Positions 1 to 8,828 of a DNA stretch of 64,000 nt are shown one piece after another. The position numbers and the translations under genes were made by a program. The number at the start of each line of letters is the position of its first letter. Positions within the stretch are counted from its first letter, which is position 1. This stretch comes from Caballeronia sordidicola (GTDB taxonomy: Bacteria > Pseudomonadota > Gammaproteobacteria > Burkholderiales > Burkholderiaceae): positions 124,001 to 188,000 of the forward strand of contig NZ_JNFG01000020.1 in the NCBI RefSeq assembly GCF_000729995.1. The letters run 5' to 3'. The notes under the pieces were generated by a model. It was not told the DNA's origin, searched no databases, and saw only the letters and a program-made list of their open reading frames with translations.

Positions 1-54
1 GAGCCTCTCTCGCAGGTTCGTGCGTTTTACATCCTCTTCGATGATCCTCCATGA
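1..54 (+). CDS. C-terminal end of an upstream gene, probably of the type VI secretion operon (partial)
   Basis: An open frame runs from base 1 through 17 codons (ending FYILFDDPP) to a TGA at 52-54. The TGA overlaps the ATG of tssH as ATGA, the same coupling seen between tssH and tssE, so this is probably the last part of the preceding operon gene. Too little is present to name it. A T6SS baseplate gene such as tssG would fit the usual order, but that is inference from position only. Confidence 0.45.
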   Translation, partial: EPLSQVRAFYILFDDPP

Positions 55-2744
55 CCGCTCGCGACCTCTCGCCATTCCTGCGCCGCCTGAACGACCACTG
101 CGCCCGTGCACTTGCTGATGCAGCGAGCCTGTGCGAGACCCGCGCGCATAGAGAGATCGAGATCGAGCATTGGCTGATCAAGTTACTGGAACTCGGCGAC
201 GGCGATCTGGTAGCAGTCGCTCGGCGCTATGAGCTTGAGATGGACGGTATCTGGAACGGTTTGCTTAAAAGCATCGACCGGTTGCCGCGTGAATTAAGGG
301 GTAAGCCGGGTTTGTCTCATCGGCTTGGACAGATACTGGAGGCCGCTTGGTTGCGCGCTTCGTTCGAAGGTGATCAGCCTACTATCCGTTCGGCTCACTT
401 GCTGGCCGTGCTCGCTGATATGCCGCATTTGCTGCGTGCACCCGATGCATGGCAATTGTTGAGCATATCTGCCGTGCAGATCGAACGGTTGATTCCTGAA
501 TTAAATCGCGTGTCGGCGGAGGGGCGGACAGACGCGTCAACGGACAGCGCGACGGCCTTGGATATTAAGCACGCGAACGTTGAACAGCCGTCAACCGTAC
601 CCAATCATGCTGGCGCCGACGCGCTGCAGCGCTTCACCATCGACATCACGCAGAAAGCACGCGACGGCAAGATCGATCCGGTGTTCGGGCGCGAAGTCGA
701 AATCCGCCAGATGGTGGATATCCTTGCGCGACGCCGCAAGAACAATCCGATCCTCGTGGGCGAACCGGGGGTTGGCAAGACCGCACTTGTCGAAGGCCTC
801 GCGCTAAAAATTATCGAAGGCGATGTGCCTACGGCCATCCGCAATGTCAGTGTGCTCACGCTTGATCTTGGTCTTCTCCAAGCAGGCGCAGGCGTCAAAG
901 GCGAGTTCGAGCAGCGACTGAAGAACGTGATCGAGGCCGTTCAGCAATCGTCCACGCCCATTTTGTTGTTCATCGATGAAGCCCATACGTTGATTGGCGC
1001 AGGCAACACAGCAGGTGGCGCGGACGCGGCGAACTTGCTGAAACCTGCACTTGCCCGAGGCGAGTTGCGCACGATTGCTGCGACCACCTGGTCCGAATAC
1101 AAACAATACTTCGAACGTGACGCCGCTCTTGAACGGCGCTTCCAGATGGTCAAAGTCGATGAACCCGACGACGACAACGCGTGCCTGATGCTGCGCGGTT
1201 TGAAGGAGCGCTATGCGCAACACCATGGCGTGCATATCACTGACGCCGCTGTGAGCGCGGCGGTTCGTTTATCGCGTCGATACCTCACTGGTCGTCAATT
1301 GCCGGACAAGGCCGTTGATCTGCTGGACACCGCAGCGGCACGCGTGCGCATGAGTCTCGACGCAACGCCGATCGCGATCTCCACCCGGCGTGCAGAACAT
1401 GCAGCGCTGGAAGTGGAACGCGCGGCTTTGCTGCACGATGAAGGTGCGACCTCGGTGGAATATGTCGACCGTCTTGCTTCTATCGATACGCGGCTGGAAA
1501 TGCTCACGCGCGAGTTAATGCAACTGGAAGTTGAATTCGCACAGCAGAAGGATGCGATCGGGACGTTGTTCGCGTTACGTGCACGGTGGCATGCTGCAAC
1601 CGACGAAACCGAGCGTCGCGACTTGCAGCCATTAATCAAACAGGCGCACGATCAACTCGCCCAACATGGCAACGATGCATTGATCTACGCGGAAGTCGAT
1701 GAAGCCGCGATTGCCCGCGTGATTGCCGATTGGACGGGCGTGCCGGTGGGTAGTTTGCTATCGGACGAACTTGCCACGCTTCTCGAACTCGAAACGCAGC
1801 TCGGGCAGATCGTGGTCGGTCAGGATGATGCCTTGGCGGCGCTTGGAAAGAGCCTCCGTGCGGCGAAGGCCGGTCTCAAGTCCGACGACGCTCCGCTTGG
1901 TGTGTTTCTGCTTGTCGGACCATCCGGCGTCGGCAAAACGGAAACGGCACGAGCGCTTGCTGACCTGATGTTCGGCGGAGAACGGGCACTTCTGACGATC
2001 AATCTCTCCGAGTATCAGGAAGCGCATACGGTGTCTCAGCTTAAAGGCTCGCCCCCGGGCTATGTGGGTTATGGCCAGGGCGGCGTGCTGACCGAAGCCG
2101 TGCGCCGGCGACCCTACAGCGTGATCTTGCTCGATGAAGTGGAGAAAGCGCATCGCGATGTGTTGAACGTCTTCTATCAAGTTTTCGATCGTGGTTTCAT
2201 GCGCGACGGTGAAGGACGCGTGATCGATTTTCGCAACACGGTGATTGTGATGACATCGAATCTGGGTAGCGAACTGATCATGGCGGCACAAGAAGCGGTG
2301 GTCGAAGCCGGTGGAGAGGTCACCACCGGCATGCTGATGGAGGCAATCCGCCCGTCGCTGATCGAGCACTTCCAACCCGCGTTGCTCGCTCGCTTTCAGA
2401 CGGTCGCATACCGCCCACTCTCTTCCGCCGCGATGACCACGATCGTGCGCATGAAGCTTGCGAAAGTGGCGCAGCGCATCGAGCGTAAGTTCAACGTGCC
2501 GCTCATCTGTGACGACGCGCTGATCGGTGAACTGGTGCGTGCGTGTCAATTACCGGATTCGGGGGCGCGCAATATCGATAGCCTGCTCGACCAGCAGATT
2601 CTGCCTGTGCTCTCGCGGGAGTTGCTGGTGCGGGTGGCGCAAGCGCAAACCCTCCATGCGCTCAGGTTGTCGTACTCCGACGAAACCGGAATCGCTGTCG
2701 ATTTCGATGAAGCCATCGCGAGCACCGGCGGGTTACCCGCATGA
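51..2744 (+). CDS. tssH: Type VI secretion system ATPase TssH (ClpV)
   Basis: Cytoplasmic AAA+ unfoldase of the ClpB/Hsp100 class that disassembles the contracted TssB/TssC sheath so that it can be reused. The 897 residues show the N-terminal Clp repeat domain (about 1-160), a first AAA+ module with Walker A GEPGVGKT near 237-244 and Walker B LLFIDEAH, a middle coiled region (about 420-540), and a second AAA+ module with Walker A GPSGVGKT near 623-630 and VILLDEVEKAH, then the ClpB D2-small domain. The divergent N-domain and the adjacent tssE favour ClpV over the housekeeping ClpB. The start overlaps the upstream stop, and the end overlaps tssE (ATGA), so the genes are translationally coupled. 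No domain appears truncated. Confidence 0.95.
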   Translation: MTARDLSPFLRRLNDHCARALADAASLCETRAHREIEIEHWLIKLLELGDGDLVAVARRYELEMDGIWNGLLKSIDRLPRELRGKPGLSHRLGQILEAAWLRASFEGDQPTIRSAHLLAVLADMPHLLRAPDAWQLLSISAVQIERLIPELNRVSAEGRTDASTDSATALDIKHANVEQPSTVPNHAGADALQRFTIDITQKARDGKIDPVFGREVEIRQMVDILARRRKNNPILVGEPGVGKTALVEGLALKIIEGDVPTAIRNVSVLTLDLGLLQAGAGVKGEFEQRLKNVIEAVQQSSTPILLFIDEAHTLIGAGNTAGGADAANLLKPALARGELRTIAATTWSEYKQYFERDAALERRFQMVKVDEPDDDNACLMLRGLKERYAQHHGVHITDAAVSAAVRLSRRYLTGRQLPDKAVDLLDTAAARVRMSLDATPIAISTRRAEHAALEVERAALLHDEGATSVEYVDRLASIDTRLEMLTRELMQLEVEFAQQKDAIGTLFALRARWHAATDETERRDLQPLIKQAHDQLAQHGNDALIYAEVDEAAIARVIADWTGVPVGSLLSDELATLLELETQLGQIVVGQDDALAALGKSLRAAKAGLKSDDAPLGVFLLVGPSGVGKTETARALADLMFGGERALLTINLSEYQEAHTVSQLKGSPPGYVGYGQGGVLTEAVRRRPYSVILLDEVEKAHRDVLNVFYQVFDRGFMRDGEGRVIDFRNTVIVMTSNLGSELIMAAQEAVVEAGGEVTTGMLMEAIRPSLIEHFQPALLARFQTVAYRPLSSAAMTTIVRMKLAKVAQRIERKFNVPLICDDALIGELVRACQLPDSGARNIDSLLDQQILPVLSRELLVRVAQAQTLHALRLSYSDETGIAVDFDEAIASTGGLPA

Positions 2745-3169
2745 CGCGTGGCGGACCTGGACTTTTCGAAGCCGTAACCGGTCATTTTGCGAACGGCGAC
2801 CCGATTGATCTTCACAGCCGGAACCAACAAACATTCCTTTCGGTGCGCGACAACATCCAGCGCATTTTGAATAGCCGCCGCGAAAGCCTCGCGCATTTGC
2901 CTGACTACGGTTTGGGCGATCTATCGAAGATTTACAGGCACATGCCGGCCTCGGCGCATACGCTTCGGCGCGAGATTGAGGACACCTTGCTCAAGTACGA
3001 GCCACGTTTGAAATCGATCGATATAGCCTCCGCCGATCCTGAGGACGGCATGTTGCTCAGTTTCACGATGACCTGTGAATTGCATCAAGGGGGACTGGTG
3101 CGCTATGGCACGTATTTCACGCCAGAGGGACAAGCTCGGCTTACAACGCGTGAGGACGTGGACCGGTAG
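2741..3169 (+). CDS. tssE: Type VI secretion baseplate subunit TssE (gp25-like)
   Basis: A 142-residue homologue of phage T4 baseplate protein gp25. In the T6SS it is part of the TssE/F/G/K wedge on which the sheath polymerises. The family core is visible: an N-terminal helix with SVRDNIQRILNSR, the LPDYGLGDLS stretch that precedes the conserved helix, and a C-terminal beta region (DGMLLSFTMTCEL) as in gp25/LysM-fold proteins. The ATG overlaps the tssH stop codon by four bases. Nothing T6SS-like follows, so this is the downstream end of the cluster in this orientation. Confidence 0.88.
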   Translation: MTRGGPGLFEAVTGHFANGDPIDLHSRNQQTFLSVRDNIQRILNSRRESLAHLPDYGLGDLSKIYRHMPASAHTLRREIEDTLLKYEPRLKSIDIASADPEDGMLLSFTMTCELHQGGLVRYGTYFTPEGQARLTTREDVDR

Positions 3170-3327
3170 CAGGCCTGAAGTGCGCATCGCACAGGGGAAG
3201 CGAGGTGCGAAGTTCGGCATTGAAGCTAACGCGAGCAGGATGGGCATCGAGGTAATAGAATATCCAAACTAGGCCGACCACTGCGCCCGGCAACAGATTT
3301 CCACTGCGCGAGCAAACCCACCTTTCC

Positions 3328-3681
3328 ATGACCCTCTCCACCACCTCCCCCGTCCAAACCTGGCACGCCCACATCTACTTCGACGCCGCCACCCGCGACG
3401 CCGCTTGGCAATTCCGCGAGGAGATCGCAGCTCATTTCGGCGATGCTTTACAACTCGGCCGTTTCCATGAGAAGCCTGTGGGCCCGCATCCCAAATGGTC
3501 GTATCAGCTTGCTTTCGAGCGTGCGCAATTTGCCGATATTGTCGAATGGCTGACGCTTAACCACGGAGCGCTGGACGTTTTCCTCCATCCCAATACCGGC
3601 GATTCGTTGCGAGACCACCGCGACGCGGCCGTGTGGATCGGCCACTCGCACGAACTGTTGCTCGACAACTTCATGTCCTGA
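3328..3681 (+). CDS. DOPA 4,5-dioxygenase family protein
   Basis: A 117-residue protein resembling the small DOPA 4,5-extradiol dioxygenase family of fungi and bacteria. Family features seen are the N-terminal HAHIYFD with paired histidines, GPHPKWSYQLAF in the middle, and the C-terminal LHPNTGDSLRDHRD followed by WIG. In characterised members the histidines bind iron and the enzyme opens catechol rings such as DOPA. The bacterial role is usually unknown. The gene stands alone about 160 bases after tssE and converges with the AraC gene, so context gives no substrate. Length is typical for bacterial members. Confidence 0.85.
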   Translation: MTLSTTSPVQTWHAHIYFDAATRDAAWQFREEIAAHFGDALQLGRFHEKPVGPHPKWSYQLAFERAQFADIVEWLTLNHGALDVFLHPNTGDSLRDHRDAAVWIGHSHELLLDNFMS

Positions 3682-3707
3682 CTAAAGCGTAAAGCGATCC
3701 GCCCAAC

Positions 3708-4625
3708 TCAAGCCCCCCGCACTTGCCTGAACCCGCCCGGCCCAACCCCATACGTGTCCTTAAACTTCTTACTGAACGCCGATTCCGACTGATAACCCAC
3801 ATTGTCCGCAATCTCGGCAATGCTTTTCGATGTACGCATCAGCAAGGTCCCCGCAAGCTGCATGCGAATGCGGGTGAGGAGGGACATCGGCGAATCTTCA
3901 GTGAGTGCGCTGAAAGTTCGCATGTAGGTGGCGCGTGACATCGCCGATTGTTGCGCCAGCATTTCGATCGTCCATGGTTCAGCAGGCCGTTCCAGCATGG
4001 CAATCACCGACGCCCCAAGCCGCGGATGCGCGAGCAGCGCGAGTACGTCGGTGGTGGATGGCTGCTGTTCAAGATGCGCCCGCAGCAACAGGGTGAACAG
4101 CGCAGTGGAAAGCGCAGACACAATGGAATACGCACCGGGCGCGGCCTCGCTCGCCTCCTTGCGCATCATGCCGACCATCCGCGTGAGGTCGGGGACATCG
4201 GCGCGCGCAAAGGACATTTTCACGAGATCCGGCAGCACGTCGATGAGCAATGCATTGGCCGCGTAGTTAAAGCGACCGCATAACAAATCGAGGCTCGCGG
4301 CATTTGGCCCACAATTCGAGCGGACCGTCACCACGCCGTTATGGCGGCTTTCCATCTCCCTGTGTTCGTTCCCATTAGCCGGTTCAAGTCCCTGCAGCAC
4401 GTGGGCATCGCCGCGCGGCAACATGACAATATCGCCAGTCTCGAGCTGCACGTCCGCTTTCCCGCGGAATTTGAGGAGACAGCTTCCGGCAAGCACCACG
4501 TGATAGACGGCTTCGCTCGGCGGAGCCGGCGGATGGTCCAATTCCCACTGGCCGCTGAGAAGACAGCGCAGGTCGAGCGCGCCTTGCAGGCGGGATAACT
4601 GGATCAGTCGGTCGAGTGCATCCAT
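3708..4625 (-). CDS. AraC family transcriptional regulator with cupin-type sensor domain
   Basis: A 305-residue regulator from the ATG at 4625; a TTG nine codons upstream is less likely. The N-terminal half is a cupin-like AraC_binding/cupin_6 domain (HVVLAGSCLLKFRG, LETGDIVMLPRGDAHVL). The C-terminal half has two helix-turn-helix units: MLAQQSAMSRATYMRTF, then SIAEIADNVGYQSESAFSKK followed by the typical GPGGFR end. Regulators of this subtype often control a neighbouring oxidoreductase, and the divergent gene at 4951 is the natural candidate. The target and the ligand are unknown. Confidence 0.9.
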   Translation of the reverse strand: MDALDRLIQLSRLQGALDLRCLLSGQWELDHPPAPPSEAVYHVVLAGSCLLKFRGKADVQLETGDIVMLPRGDAHVLQGLEPANGNEHREMESRHNGVVTVRSNCGPNAASLDLLCGRFNYAANALLIDVLPDLVKMSFARADVPDLTRMVGMMRKEASEAAPGAYSIVSALSTALFTLLLRAHLEQQPSTTDVLALLAHPRLGASVIAMLERPAEPWTIEMLAQQSAMSRATYMRTFSALTEDSPMSLLTRIRMQLAGTLLMRTSKSIAEIADNVGYQSESAFSKKFKDTYGVGPGGFRQVRGA

Positions 4626-4950
4626 GGTTGAGCGGGTCGGCGCGAGTGGCAAGGTTTGAAAGGCGGCGTAGCGATCTTACCGGAGAACGCGGCGCGCGAT
4701 TATTGGCCTGGCCGTGCACGAACCCCGACCCCTCCACGCAACTCGTCAGCAATGAAATCCCCGCATTGAGACGAACAAGCATCCGTTCGAGCCGGTTCGA
4801 CATGGAGATTCGACGCTCCGACGTCTACATTTACGTCATGGCGCGGGGCAGGGTTGTACGGATCGAAGCAAACCCGCTCTCTCGGCATAGCGAGAATCGT
4901 CCCATACCGGCCCGGTTCAGCTAGGCAAAAACCTTCGAAAGGGAGTTGAA
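4626..4950. other. Intergenic region between the divergent AraC and oxidoreductase genes
   Basis: About 325 bases with no convincing reading frame. It must hold the promoters of both flanking genes. A Shine-Dalgarno-like GAAAGGGAG lies just before the ATG at 4951. I see no clear inverted repeat that I would name as the AraC site. Confidence 0.5.
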
Positions 4951-6336
4951 ATGTCAACAGTCGAACAATTCGAATATGTGTTTCTGGGCGGCGGAAAGGG
5001 CGGCAAAACGCTGGCGATGGAACTCGCCAAAGCAGGCAAGCGCGTGGCGGTGGTCGAGGAGGGAATGATCGGCGGCTCGTGTATCAACGTGGCATGTATC
5101 CCGAGCAAGGCGCTGATTCAAACCGCTCGGATCATGCACGCGGTGCGTTCCGCAGACATATTGAAGGGTGGCGCTCCCGATGCCAAGGTCGACATGACGC
5201 AAGTTCATCGTTGGGTGCGTGAGGTCGTGGATGGCATGGTCGACATCAACTCAAAAGCGTTCGAAGCGTCGGGCTTCGACCTGATCCTCGGCACCGGTCG
5301 TTTCGTCGGACCGCGCCGCATTCAGGTGGCAATGAACAACGGACAGGAACGCGTGGTCGAGGGCGCTCAAGTGTTCATCAACACGGGGACGTACGCCGCG
5401 ATTCCGGATATCCTCGGCCTGCGCGATGCCGCTCCCATGACGCACGTCGACGCTCTCGAACTCGACTCGCTGCCGGAGCATCTGATCGTGATCGGCGGTG
5501 GTTATATCGGTCTGGAAATGGCGCAGGCATTCCGTCGGCTCGGCAGTAAGGTAACTGTCGTGCAAGAGGCGCCACGGGTTGCCATGCGCGAAGATAGCGA
5601 CGTCACGGATGCCATCGAATCGATCTTGACGGGCGAAGGGATCGACATAAGGGTGTCGGTCAAACCCTTGCAGGTCAGCGGTCGCTCAGGACAGTCGGTG
5701 ACCGTTGAACTTAGCGACAACACGCGCTTAACAGGCACGCATCTGCTGGTGGCGACGGGCAGGGTACCGCGAACGTCAGGCATTGGACTGGACGTGGCCG
5801 GTGTAGCGCTCGATGAACGCGGATTTATCAAAGTCGATGAGCGCCTTGCAACGTCGGCGCCAAATACATGGGCGATCGGTGAAGTAGCGGGAACACCCAT
5901 GTTCACGCATGCATCGTTCGATGACTATCGCGTACTCAAGTCGCAACTCGCGGGCGGCAATCTGACTACGCGCGACCGCCTCATTCCATACGCCATGTTT
6001 ATCGAGCCGGAACTTGGACGCGTCGGTATCAATGAAAGCGATGCGCAACGGCAAGGTATCGCTGTGCGCGTAGCCAAGCTGCCGATGGCATCCATCCCCC
6101 GCGCACGTACGACCGGCGACACGCACGGCTTCATGAAGGTGATAGTTGATGCGCAGTCGGATCGCATCCTCGGTTTCACGATGGTCGGTTCGAACGCGGG
6201 CGAAGTGGTGGCGACCGTGCAGATGGCCATGCTCGGCAATCTTCCGTACACCACGGTCCGGGACGCGATCCTCTCGCATCCGACCATCGCGGAAGGGCTG
6301 AACATGCTCTTCGCGAAGATCCCTGAGAGAGCGTAA
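4951..6336 (+). CDS. FAD-dependent pyridine nucleotide-disulfide oxidoreductase (dihydrolipoyl dehydrogenase/mercuric reductase-like)
   Basis: A 461-residue class I flavoprotein disulfide reductase. It has the N-terminal FAD motif LGGGKGGKTLA, the redox-active cysteine pair in GGSCINVACIPSKAL (C44 and C49), the second dinucleotide fold GGGYIGLEMA for NAD(P)H, the FAD-ribityl ATGRVPRTSGIGL region, and a C-terminal dimerisation domain with SHPTIAEGL carrying the catalytic His/Glu. Such enzymes pass electrons from NAD(P)H through the cysteine pair to a disulfide, metal or quinone. There is no heavy-metal-binding N-terminal domain or C-terminal vicinal cysteine pair as in MerA, and no 2-oxoacid dehydrogenase genes nearby, so the substrate is open. 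It starts divergently from an AraC gene, the probable regulator. Confidence 0.85.
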   Translation: MSTVEQFEYVFLGGGKGGKTLAMELAKAGKRVAVVEEGMIGGSCINVACIPSKALIQTARIMHAVRSADILKGGAPDAKVDMTQVHRWVREVVDGMVDINSKAFEASGFDLILGTGRFVGPRRIQVAMNNGQERVVEGAQVFINTGTYAAIPDILGLRDAAPMTHVDALELDSLPEHLIVIGGGYIGLEMAQAFRRLGSKVTVVQEAPRVAMREDSDVTDAIESILTGEGIDIRVSVKPLQVSGRSGQSVTVELSDNTRLTGTHLLVATGRVPRTSGIGLDVAGVALDERGFIKVDERLATSAPNTWAIGEVAGTPMFTHASFDDYRVLKSQLAGGNLTTRDRLIPYAMFIEPELGRVGINESDAQRQGIAVRVAKLPMASIPRARTTGDTHGFMKVIVDAQSDRILGFTMVGSNAGEVVATVQMAMLGNLPYTTVRDAILSHPTIAEGLNMLFAKIPERA

Positions 6337-6357
6337 TAGCGCTTCATTGTCAGGGCT

Positions 6358-7374
6358 TCAACTGCGCACCCGTCCCGTCGACGCTCTTTGCACCAGCACG
6401 GGCGGGGGTGCTACCCGCATGGGCGTCTCGCAGCGGCCACCGCTTTCAATCAACGCTTCTAGCAACTCGACGGCCATGGCAGCGGCGGCATCGGTGGGAA
6501 CAGCAACTGTCGATAGTCCTGGCCGCGATTCGCGTGCCAGTTGAATGTCAGTAATCCCAATCACCGACAGGTCGTCAGGAATCCGCATGCCACGATCCGC
6601 AGCGGCATGCATCGCGCCTAACGCGGGCAAGTCGTTGGTCGCGAAGATTGCGGTCAGGTCCGCGTGCTCCGTCAGCAATTCACACGCGGCCTCATAGCCG
6701 CCCTGGACGGCATCGCGGGTAAAGCGCGCCTCCCGCGCCGGATGCCCCACGCCCGCAGCCTTCAGCGTGTGACAAAAGCCGGCGTATCGCGCTGCCTGCA
6801 CACCATCCGGCTGACTGCCGATGATCGCGCCAATCCGCGTATGCCCGAGGTCCAGCAGATGCTGCGCGGCCAGCGCCCCAGCCGCAAAAAAATCGACGGC
6901 GACGCAAGGCAATCCCGGCGATACATCCGGCCGTTCCCACATGCACAGCACGACTGGCGTACCGCGTGCACGCGTGGTGTGAAGATCGTCGAAGGCAATT
7001 CGGGAGTTCATCACGAGCACGCCTTCCGATAAGGTCCCCGCAATCTGATCCAGGTACGCGCGGCTGATCACGGGATCTTCGTTCGTATTACATACGATCA
7101 GAAAGCGCCCGTTTTTTCGCGCGGCCCGTTCTGCCGCTAGCGCGAACTCCGGATAAAACGGGTTCGCGATACTGGTCACCATCAGCGCAAGAGTAGGCGC
7201 GCTTCCTTCGGCCAGCGCCCGCGCTGTCAGGTGCGGCCGATAGCCTAATGCCTCCACCGCATCGAGCACCCGCTGACGTGTCGCGGCGCCCACCTTGCCG
7301 CGATTGCGCAGCACGTTGGACACGGTTGCCGGCGTGACGCCGGCGCGAAGTGCGACTTCGGCCAAAGTAGTCAT
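6358..7374 (-). CDS. LacI family transcriptional regulator of the beta-galactoside island
   Basis: A 338-residue repressor starting at the ATG at 7374; a TTG five codons upstream is possible. The N-terminal HTH reads TLAEVALRAGVTPATVSNVLR with the hinge GYRPHLTARAL, followed by a periplasmic-binding-protein-like sugar domain. It is divergent from the ABC/beta-galactosidase operon, whose leader holds a perfect palindrome, so autogenous and operon control by a galactoside-type inducer is the simplest reading. A half-site resembling the operator (GGGTTAACGCG) lies about 15-25 bases upstream of its own start. Confidence 0.92.
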   Translation of the reverse strand: MTTLAEVALRAGVTPATVSNVLRNRGKVGAATRQRVLDAVEALGYRPHLTARALAEGSAPTLALMVTSIANPFYPEFALAAERAARKNGRFLIVCNTNEDPVISRAYLDQIAGTLSEGVLVMNSRIAFDDLHTTRARGTPVVLCMWERPDVSPGLPCVAVDFFAAGALAAQHLLDLGHTRIGAIIGSQPDGVQAARYAGFCHTLKAAGVGHPAREARFTRDAVQGGYEAACELLTEHADLTAIFATNDLPALGAMHAAADRGMRIPDDLSVIGITDIQLARESRPGLSTVAVPTDAAAAMAVELLEALIESGGRCETPMRVAPPPVLVQRASTGRVRS

Positions 7375-7606
7375 CGAATCTCTAGGCAAGGGTTAACGCG
7401 TGGGCAACATCGGCAAATTCAATGAACTGTCGCCAGGGTGGCTGCTTCGTCCAACTATCCGTGCTGATGTCCACATTTTGGGATGGCTTCCCGGCATTTG
7501 TGTAAATCGTCCGACGCCGCTAGATTTGACACCCAAGGCAGCTAAAAACATAGACGGAGACAGCCGGTCAACGCGATCCCGAACACGGATCGTTTTTTCA
7601 CAGGCA

Positions 7607-7628
7607 GAAGGTTAAGCGCTTAACCTTC
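7607..7628. promoter_or_regulatory. LacI-type operator: 22-bp perfect palindrome
   Basis: The sequence reads as an unbroken palindrome for 22 bases around the core GGTTAAGCGCTTAACC, with the central CG step usual for LacI-family operators. It lies 35 bases before the ATPase start (7663) and about 230 bases from the divergent lacI-type gene. Repressor binding here would block the operon promoter or leader. Confidence 0.75.
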
Positions 7629-7662
7629 GATTGTCTCCCCGGTAAAACACGGAGACGTCGGC

Positions 7663-8817
7663 ATGGCGAGCATCTCGTTACGATCGGTTCAAAAAGCATA
7701 CGGCGATCACGCACTCGTGATTCGTGATGTTGATCTCGAGATCGGCGAGCACGAATTCTGCGTGTTCCTCGGCCCTTCGGGATGCGGCAAATCCACCTTG
7801 CTGCGTATGATCGCGGGTCTGGAAGACATCACGGACGGCGACCTGTATATCGACGACAAACTCGTCAACGAAGTACCGGCCGCGCAGCGCGGTGTCGCGA
7901 TGGTGTTCCAGAGCTACGCGCTCTTTCCGCACATGACCGTCTACCAGAACATGGCATTCGGCCTGACGCTCGCGAAGACACCGAAGGACGTGATCGACCA
8001 GAAAGTGAAGGAAGCGGCTCGCGTGCTGCAACTCGAAGCGCTGCTTGAACGCAGGCCGAAGGAGTTGTCCGGCGGCCAACGGCAACGCGTGGCAATCGGT
8101 CGGGCAATCGTTCGGAGTCCGAGTGTATTTCTCTTCGACGAACCCCTCTCGAATCTGGATGCTACATTGCGCGGCCAGACGCGGGTCGAGATCGCGCGCC
8201 TGCACAAGCAGTTCAATACCGCCAGCGTTGTCTACGTCACTCATGACCAGATTGAAGCCATGACGCTCGCCGACAAGATCGTCCTGCTGCATGCAGGCGC
8301 GGACACGGCGAAATACGGCAGCATTGCGCAGGTGGGCGCGCCGCTCGAGTTGTATCACCGGCCGAAAAGCCGCTTCGTTGCGGGGTTTATCGGCTCGCCG
8401 CGAATGAACTTCCTGCCTGCGAGAGTGGTATCGGGGAGCGCGGAAAGCGTGTCGGTTGTGCTCGATGGGACGAACGAGCGACTGGAGGTTCATGCTAACG
8501 GCGAGGCTTTGCGACCCGATCAGGCCGTCACGCTCGGCATTCGGCCCGAGCATCTCGAACCGGCCGCTAGCGCTGGCTCGACTCAACAATCCACTCAACA
8601 AATCAGCCGCACGGTATCGCTGGTCGAACAACTCGGCGAGCACAGCTATCTGCATCTCGATCAACCGGGCGGCGCGGTGCTGATTGCAAAAGCACCGGGC
8701 GACAAGACGCCACGGCAGGGCGAGAACGTGGTCTTTAACGTGCCGCCCGCGTCCTGTCATCTCTTCACCGAGGACGGCTTTGCCGTCACGTCGGCCGTCA
8801 CCAAACAATTTGCGTAG
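7663..8817 (+). CDS. Carbohydrate ABC transporter ATP-binding protein (MalK/UgpC type)
   Basis: A 384-residue ATPase that would energise uptake by the two permeases downstream. Seen: Walker A GPSGCGKST, Q-loop MVFQSYALFPHMTV, signature LSGGQRQRVAIGRA, Walker B FLFDEPLSNLDA, H-loop VTHDQIEAMTLAD, then a C-terminal TOBE/OB region (about 245-384) with the FIGSPRMNF motif typical of MalK/UgpC proteins. The start is supported by GGAGA a few bases upstream. It is the first gene of the island operon, directly behind the palindromic operator. Confidence 0.95.
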   Translation: MASISLRSVQKAYGDHALVIRDVDLEIGEHEFCVFLGPSGCGKSTLLRMIAGLEDITDGDLYIDDKLVNEVPAAQRGVAMVFQSYALFPHMTVYQNMAFGLTLAKTPKDVIDQKVKEAARVLQLEALLERRPKELSGGQRQRVAIGRAIVRSPSVFLFDEPLSNLDATLRGQTRVEIARLHKQFNTASVVYVTHDQIEAMTLADKIVLLHAGADTAKYGSIAQVGAPLELYHRPKSRFVAGFIGSPRMNFLPARVVSGSAESVSVVLDGTNERLEVHANGEALRPDQAVTLGIRPEHLEPAASAGSTQQSTQQISRTVSLVEQLGEHSYLHLDQPGGAVLIAKAPGDKTPRQGENVVFNVPPASCHLFTEDGFAVTSAVTKQFA

Positions 8818-8828
8818 GAGCGCACTGT

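Noticed and set aside
4951-6336. Mercuric reductase or 2-oxoacid dehydrogenase E3 as a firm call
   Set aside because: There is no metal-binding N-terminal domain, no C-terminal cysteine pair, no mer genes and no dehydrogenase complex nearby. Kept as a general disulfide oxidoreductase.
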